64,000 nt of DNA from Phylloscopus collybita (Eukaryota > Chordata > Aves > Passeriformes > Phylloscopidae): contig JAJNNQ010000018.1 of the NCBI GenBank assembly GCA_027886175.1, forward strand, positions 20,069,001-20,133,000. Direction: 5' to 3'. Shown one piece after another: positions 60,528 through 64,000 of this stretch. The number at the start of each line of letters is the position of its first letter. The stretch's first letter is position 1. The position numbers were made by a program, and so were the translations under genes. The notes below the pieces were generated by a model. It had not been told where the DNA came from and searched no databases. It saw nothing but the letters and a program-made list of their open reading frames with translations.

Positions 60528-61785
60528 CCCAATGAAGAAAACACAATATTTACATTCTAGAACTTGTGCTTCTCCGTCCAGAAGAAAATTTGGTAATCTT
60601 CTATCACCTTTTTCTCTTGGAATATTTTCATTGTAAGAAATCAACACTATAAATGAGAAGCAAAGTTTCCAGGAAAGTAAAAAGACATATGTGTGAGCAT
60701 GCATGTGCGGTTTGAAGTCCACAAATTACATAAATATGAAAAATAAACAGTTACTGATTACAAAGCACAGGACAGTTAAACTGTCGTATATAAAAGATAA
60801 ATTTATGTTACTGTAGCATGTAGAAAGACCTAAATCTCATATCTTTAAAGAAAAATTATGGAACTTCAATGTTTACTGGTTATAGACCCACTACACTGGT
60901 TTTCTCTCTCCCTACCTAATAGCTGACTATGATTTTTTACTCCACCCTCCAGCATACAGTTACTTATATCTCACCATCTACAGACAGAACCAAGAGATAA
61001 CCAATTCTTTGCATGAAGTTTGCCTGGGAATTCCAAAGGAGAGTCTGGAGAGAAGGTTTTGAAAGAGCTGTTGCTGCAGATTTGCTGTGCTGGCAGAGCT
61101 CTGGAGAGATAAGTGCTGCAGCCAGAGGTATCATATGCAGAACCAACAGATATGTGTGCAGTCTCCATCACAGGAAAAACATTTTCTGTGAGAAATTAAA
61201 ACAAACTTAATTTGAGCAGAGATTGCTACTGTCACCAATTTCCTACTTCAGAAACATCAGATTAATATGTTTTATGAAATAACGGGGAAATGGTTCAAGC
61301 ACATCGATTGAACCTGGTATATGGTCAGGTTTGTGCACAGGCTTGAGCCCTGGGAGAAGTCAGAAAACTTTAAAAGCTAAGAGAACATCTTTGTTTTCTG
61401 TCTGTTACATCTTCCAAGAGTCAACAAAACTCGGCTACAAAGAACTAGCCCAAATGTCATTCTCTGTGTGACTAAAAGAGGTGAGGAAATTTGAACTTTG
61501 AATAACAATAAGCTACAGACTCTACCTCTAACTGAGAGCTTCACTCCTTCCAAAGATAATTTTTTGCTCATTAAGCACAAAAGAATCCTGTATCTTTGTA
61601 TCAGGAGAAATCAGAAGCAGGACCAGTCAAAGCAAAAGATAAATAAGATATGTATATATATATTCTCCCAATGAGCTTTTAAAGTCATCCAAATATTTCC
61701 TGTTTAGTCTGTCTCGTGATGAATCTGAGACAGTGTTATTCCCTATGCATTACCTGTGTTGTTGATTAAAGCAACAATGTTATTG

Positions 61786-61809
61786 ATAACAATATTAATA
61801 ACAATATTA
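61786..61809. repeat. 12-base perfect tandem duplication
   Basis: ATAACAATATTA occurs twice without a gap, in AT-rich DNA. Confidence 0.88.
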
Positions 61810-62677
61810 ACATCAACAGGAATTGGAAAATCTAAAATTCCAGTTAGATCAACTTCCTAAAAGAGTCAATTAGATTCGCAAGGCCGGATTTGTATCCGAT
61901 GCCTTCAACACAGTTTCTCTCAGGTGGTAATTTTCTGATATTAGATATCAATGTCAAATTTTGATTTGCTCTGCAATGACTAATTCCAGTTGCAGATTAA
62001 TTCAACTCCTGAAACTGCCAGTCTTTCCCCTGTTAAACAACAATAGAAGAGGTCATGACAGGTGTAACCATATTCCCATGGATGGATGAATATCTCAGAT
62101 ATGCTTTGACTTAAAGATCAACATTCTACTTTTTCACTGCTGTAACTGTAATAAATTAAACTTGTGCTATATTCAGTCCTCTTCAAAAGTTTACAGAAGG
62201 GATATTATCTGTCTTATAAAATCCACCAATATTAAATTCAGTGATTACAAGGAATGACACTACACTCAAAAAGGCAGTCAGAAGAAACGATAGGCCAAAC
62301 CTCTTAGGTATATCTTTAATTCATAAACTCTATATTAGACTCCTTTGTGCAAAATATCTATTCAAGGCACCTTTTTGTCCTGGTCTTGAAATCTAACTGT
62401 AAAATCAATTACCCCATCATCCCACGGGAGCTGACTGCAGGCCTCTTATTCATTGATCTTAATATTCTGTAAGGATCTGATAAAACAACTGAGGATTGAT
62501 CTGTCAGGAGGAGTTGGCCAGATAAAGTCATCTTCTTTCTACCCAGTCAAAAGACAGGTAAGTCTGCTTTGATACTTGCACAGACTGAACTGGTAGTTTC
62601 AGTTTGCAGTTGCTGTGGTTTAGTCAGCTGTGTTAGGATAAAGTTTGAGACTAAACCAAACATTTATATGCCTGAAT

Positions 62678-62763
62678 GTTTGTTTTGTTTTTGTTTTGTT
62701 TTTTTTTTTGTTTTGTTTTGTTTTTTTTTTTGTTTTGTTTTGTTTTGTTTTTTTGTTTTTTTT
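62678..62763. repeat. Compound T-run/(TTTTG)n repeat
   Basis: TTTTG units alternate with T runs of 11 to 13 bases. A block made of TTTTG units followed by a long T run occurs about three times, suggesting expansion of a larger unit. Three open frames across it, rich in Phe/Cys/Leu or in Lys/Asn/Gln, are its translations. Confidence 0.88.
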
Positions 62764-64000
62764 CATGTAATGCAGATATCTTGGGCCACATTATTGTCAA
62801 TGGATATCTACTCAATATAGTCAATGGAGCCCAAGCAAGAAGTGTTCTCCTGAAGATAGTCATTGAATTACTGACTAAATTATCCTTACAGATCCACATA
62901 CACTTCTCCTTTGGATCTGTTGGTTTATTCTATGCTTCTGTGTACAAAATGAAAACAATCAAGAAAACAAATTAAAATCCAATCTTTTTGTAAATGTGTG
63001 CAGTAATTACCATTGGGTGCCTATGAGGACTTGGACAAGGAAATAATGGGCAAAATAAAATTCATTCTTAAAATGAATTAAATATCAGACCTGCACAGGC
63101 AGTACCACTACCTAGTTTTCATGCCTGAATACAGCCAAAATACACCTACACTGACTATAGGTTTGTGTGTTTCAGCCTAAGTATTGACTTCATAACATAA
63201 AGTTGTCACTAATTCTTCTATACATTTATTGAAAGAGTGATTTCCTGCCAGCCCTTAGTTCTAGACTTTTACATCCTTTTTCATTCAACTATTTATTGAC
63301 TGATTGAATGTTTTATCATTCCAATACTTAATTTAGAATTCTCTAATATTTTTAGAATTTTTTTCCAAAGGTTAGCAACAGTCACAAATTGGTTTCTCCA
63401 GACCAATTTAAAAATGTTTTTCCACACATTCTCCCTTGTCCCTTTTATAGTCTTTACTCTTACGTTATAAGCCTTGTTGTGCTGGGATTTTTATGATGAA
63501 GTTCAAATAGATAGGAACCAGAGCTGAACTCAAGTTACCACCACTGATTTCTTTCTGTTCCAATCCACTTTTGATGGAGAGGGGTACCTCAGAATACAGT
63601 CACTGCTTCATTCCAGTTGCTGGGAACACAGTAGAAAATTGAACTGGAGAAATTCTTTCATAGTTTCAGGCATATAATTTAAACATTTCAGTCCCTCTCA
63701 GACACCTTAATGAAAGCCCCAAGGCCTGAAAGCAACTGTTGGGAGCTGAAAGCAAAAGAAAGCATTTGCTAAGTAAGAAGTAAGCTTTTCTTACAGCTGG
63801 GTGCAGCAGAATGCCAATGGAATTACTTCATCTATTAATGGGTAGGTTTTGTTTCCTTCCTAAAGAGAGACTCATCCATGAGAAAATTTCTAAAAAGGCT
63901 TCAGACTTGCTTTTAAACCTCATGCTCACATTAATTGTCTTCGTATTTTATTATTCAATTTGTGAATGTGACTGACTATGGTCACACAATAGTGAGAGTG

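Larger units (their letters stand above)
56844..64000. other. AT-rich unique DNA, no gene recognised
   Basis: About 7 kb in which I recognise no mobile element or gene. It contains an A23 run (59306-59328), a perfect hairpin (60502-60527), a 12-base tandem duplication (61786-61809) and a T/TTTTG block (62678-62763). Open frames are at most 106 codons. Those crossing 62650-62820 are driven by the T-rich repeat. Confidence 0.55.

Noticed and set aside
1..64000. CRISPR array, operon, tRNA or rRNA genes
   Set aside because: No regularly spaced direct repeats with unique spacers, no prokaryotic gene density, and no recognisable tRNA or rRNA sequence.

Overview
This 64 kb window looks like a stretch of bird nuclear genome, most likely a gene desert or the inside of a very long intron. 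The best evidence is the mobile-element content. There are at least nine pieces of CR1 LINE, with 3' ends carrying the CR1-type 8-base tail related to ATTCTATG. There are also three sequences that look like solo long terminal repeats (LTRs) of avian endogenous retroviruses. CR1 with this tail also occurs in turtles and crocodilians, so 'bird' (perhaps a songbird) rests on the LTRs and the low repeat density and is an inference. I found no exon, RNA gene, CRISPR array or prokaryotic feature that I can support.

Layout: 1-8400 is AT-rich unique DNA with simple repeats. A GC-richer block of unknown origin lies at 8410-9055. More unique DNA follows up to a + strand LTR at about 15323-15630. At 19601-20546 a CR1 has inserted into an older, oppositely oriented CR1. 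A further CR1 lies at 21634-22200. The most CpG-rich element, a - strand LTR, is at 28775-29430. CR1 copies with recognisable reverse transcriptase and endonuclease remnants are at 35135-35933 and 38905-40405. The second abuts a - strand CR1 at 40406-40824, tail to tail. Smaller CR1 fragments lie at 44163-44363, 46904-46963, 51668-52200 and 56635-56843. A third LTR, - strand, is at about 49686-50196. Everything between is AT-rich DNA with no recognised gene.

All coding-like signal belongs to decayed CR1 ORF2: endonuclease at 38959-39201, reverse transcriptase at 35170-35470, and C-terminal region at 51770-52114 and 39640-40330. These pieces carry stops, frameshifts and deletions and are not functional. 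The other open frames, up to 155 codons, look like chance products of AT-rich sequence.

I did not find a convincing new biological system. The items most worth a second look are the nested and tail-to-tail CR1 arrangements, the CpG-rich LTR beside a long A run, the perfect hairpin upstream of the promoter-like motif of the first LTR, the GC-rich block with an internal repeat, and several small tandem duplications.
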